From JAQUKH01 sp043809805 (GTDB lineage: Bacteria; JACRDZ01; JAQUKH01): a stretch of 16,085 nt of DNA. Under the pieces are notes generated by a model. It did no database searches, was not told where the DNA came from, and saw only the letters and a program-made list of their open reading frames with translations. Position numbers and translations under genes: made by a program. The stretch lies in NCBI GenBank assembly GCA_043809805.1, contig JBDROR010000224.1:1-16085 (forward strand). The letters run 5' to 3'. Positions 14,560-16,085 of this stretch are shown one piece after another (the stretch's first letter is position 1; each line of letters opens with the position of its first letter).

Positions 14560-15753
14560 TCATATTTTCGATATATACACACTGCTGGGAATATTAACAA
14601 TTCGGCCTTCAAGCCACTTAGCATTAACCAAAGAATCTGTCTGACATATTTTATACATATCAAGTTTGTTCAACAGTTTCCAGACAGGACGAGTCATGAT
14701 CTTGGCTTCATTTGTCACTTTTAAAAATTCATCACGCATTTCGCGGTCAGACAGGATAATGGCGTTTAGCCAATAATTTGAACGAGCTTGGCATGGTTCA
14801 CAAACAAAAGTAATGTCAAGAGATCCAAAAAAATCTTGATATATTTTAGCATAGCCGCGTTTCTTTTCAATGGAAAAGTCAAGTTGTTCTAATTGAGCGC
14901 ATGCTAAGGCAGCGTTAATATTCGGCATGCGGTAATTATAGCCTATAGCATCATGAATATATTCGTAAGGGTGGGGCACTTTAGCTGTAGTAGTTATATG
15001 TTTTGCCTTTTTCGCTAAATTTCCATCATTAGTCACAATGGCTCCGCCTCCGCCGCAAGTCGTTATCTTATTACCGTTAAAACTATAAATACCAAGATGT
15101 CCAAAAGTTCCTGTATATTTACCTTTATATATACTGCCAAGCGCTTCGGCAGCGTCTTCAACAAGAGCTATTTCATAGCGCCGGCAAACGTCAGCAATAG
15201 CATCAATCCGGCAAGGATGGCCGAAAGTATGCATGGGCAAACACGCCGCGATCCGTTTACCGGTAATGATATTATAGCAGCCTTGGGCTTTTACCCGCGT
15301 ATTAGTTTTTAAAAATTCTTCTAAAGCTATTGGATCAAGCCCTAAAGTTTGCCTATCAACATCAAGAAATATAGGGTTTGCTCCGCAATGTGAAATGGCA
15401 TTGGCCGTTGCTACAAAGCTTAAGGGCTGAGTAATTACTTCATCACCAAATTGAACACCGGCAAGTTTTAAGGCAATATGCAAAGCACATGTGCCGTTAA
15501 CTATAGCTACGGCATATTTCGCGCCTGTTATTTCACATATCATCTTCTCGAAACGATCAACGTATCTGCCTACACTCGAAACAAAAGTGGAGTCAATCGC
15601 GTCAATAACATATTTTTTTTCGTTACCTGTGAACCGCGGAGCGTGCAAGGGAACAGGGCTCTCATCAGGATAAAGAGATTTAATAAAATCTATTATTTGG
15701 AAAAATGTCCTTGAAGACCTTGCTGACTTTTCTACAGAAAATTTCATATTCAT
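14560..15753 (-). CDS. legC: LegC-like DegT/DnrJ/EryC1 PLP aminotransferase (397 aa)
   Basis: Sugar-nucleotide 4-aminotransferase family. Conserved pieces are PLHAPRFTGNEKKYV (35-49), STFVSSVGRYVDRFE (55-69), NGTCALHIAL (86-95), the PLP-contact Asp200 in LVEDAAEALGS, and Schiff-base K229 in SFNGNKITTCGGGG. The TTTAKVPHPYEYIHDAIGYNYRMP region (254-277) and SNYWLNAIIL (325-334) match the LegC type, which forms the UDP-4-amino-4,6-dideoxy-N-acetylglucosamine precursor of legionaminic acid. Other DegT enzymes differ there. Its partner 4,6-dehydratase (LegB) is not seen; the preceding partial SDR does not read like a LegB C-terminus. Start is ATG 15753, with MNM giving two adjacent possible starts; no strong ribosome site is visible, so coupling to the upstream stop seven bases away is likely. 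Confidence 0.88.
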   Translation of the reverse strand: MNMKFSVEKSARSSRTFFQIIDFIKSLYPDESPVPLHAPRFTGNEKKYVIDAIDSTFVSSVGRYVDRFEKMICEITGAKYAVAIVNGTCALHIALKLAGVQFGDEVITQPLSFVATANAISHCGANPIFLDVDRQTLGLDPIALEEFLKTNTRVKAQGCYNIITGKRIAACLPMHTFGHPCRIDAIADVCRRYEIALVEDAAEALGSIYKGKYTGTFGHLGIYSFNGNKITTCGGGGAIVTNDGNLAKKAKHITTTAKVPHPYEYIHDAIGYNYRMPNINAALACAQLEQLDFSIEKKRGYAKIYQDFFGSLDITFVCEPCQARSNYWLNAIILSDREMRDEFLKVTNEAKIMTRPVWKLLNKLDMYKICQTDSLVNAKWLEGRIVNIPSSVYISKI

Positions 15754-15759
15754 AATCTT

Positions 15760-16085
15760 TTAAACTACATTATCGCTAACCCTATCTAGTAATTGACTTT
15801 CTAATAAGTCAGGAGTGAGATTATAATAATAACTTTGACTAGGGTTTTGAATAATTCCCTCACGCAATAAATTCAAAACCTCTCCTATCCCATCTTGGGG
15901 AGTAAAAGTTTTCTCAATATTCAAGAACTTTTTAAGTTTTGAAAAATCAACCTGATAGTCTCTAAGATCCGCTCCCTTTTTTATGATGTCTACATGGACA
16001 TCGGATATGAAACCTTTAACGAACTCGGCTATTTGTATTTTTCTGTAATTCTCGCCGTTAAAACCAACATTAAAAACATTATTTT
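15760..16085 (-). CDS. C-terminal part of an NAD-dependent epimerase/dehydratase (extended SDR), 5' end cut off by the window
   Basis: I read this by hand: an open frame entering at the edge and ending at a TAA (15760-15762), about 108 codons. It contains NVFNVGFNGENYRKIQIAEFV early, then KKGADLRDYQVDFSKLKKFL and TFTPQDGIGEVLNLLREG. The pattern RDYxVDFSKxxxxLxxxxxxTxxDGIxE is the usual C-terminal end of extended SDR sugar-nucleotide enzymes (WcaG/GalE/RfbB superfamily). The cofactor-binding N-terminus and the YxxxK active site lie beyond the window, so epimerase versus dehydratase cannot be told. Being first in the visible operon and just ahead of the LegC homologue, it probably shapes the same nucleotide sugar or its core partner. 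Confidence 0.8.
   Translation of the reverse strand, partial: NNVFNVGFNGENYRKIQIAEFVKGFISDVHVDIIKKGADLRDYQVDFSKLKKFLNIEKTFTPQDGIGEVLNLLREGIIQNPSQSYYYNLTPDLLESQLLDRVSDNVV

Noticed and set aside
15760..16085. Calling the partial SDR LegB
   Set aside because: The RDYQVDFSK and DGIGE tail is generic to extended SDRs and does not resemble what I recall of LegB C-termini; the diagnostic N-terminal half is missing.

Overview
The window is a dense, AT-rich bacterial surface-glycan locus. Sixteen genes all lie on the minus strand, so transcription runs from high to low coordinates. Both ends are cut: an epimerase/dehydratase tail enters at the right edge and a cobalamin-binding radical SAM protein runs off the left edge. 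Gaps between genes are mostly 0 to 55 bases, several genes overlap as ATGA or TAATG, and no convincing terminator or internal promoter is visible. I read it as one long operon, with its main promoter probably beyond position 16085. There is no tRNA, rRNA, CRISPR array, insertion sequence or phage gene.

Layout in transcription order. (1) 16085-14560: sugar-nucleotide enzymes, namely an SDR epimerase/dehydratase tail and a LegC-type DegT aminotransferase. (2) 14522-9484: an acyl-activating and small-molecule module made of an acyl carrier protein, an AMP-forming acyl ligase, an inositol-monophosphatase-family phosphatase, a PdxA-family dehydrogenase, a FabG-like SDR and a NeuD/PglD-type acyltransferase. 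(3) 9487-6483: two B12-binding radical SAM enzymes. (4) 6449-2221: a class III (glutamate-1-semialdehyde-aminomutase-like) aminotransferase, a TylF-like methyltransferase, a NeuB-family nonulosonic acid synthase and a sugar C-methyltransferase-like protein. (5) 2200-1: two more B12-binding radical SAM proteins, the last one partial.

How the genes may work together (inference). LegC and NeuB point to a sialic-acid-like nonulosonic acid of the legionaminic type. The NeuD-like transferase would acylate an amino group. The acyl ligase, ACP, SDR, PdxA and phosphatase could make and load an unusual acyl substituent. The radical SAM/B12 proteins and two conventional methyltransferases could add methyl groups or rearrange carbon on the sugar, its acyl group or a lipid carrier. 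The window lacks a recognisable CMP-sugar synthetase, hydrolysing 2-epimerase, glycosyltransferase or flippase, so the cluster must continue outside it.

Organism. Several TPR-tailed B12/radical SAM proteins inside a glycan operon, together with AT-rich sequence and good Shine-Dalgarno sites, suggest an anaerobic or candidate-phylum bacterium, for example an Omnitrophota-like lineage. This is a guess from gene content only and needs a homology search.
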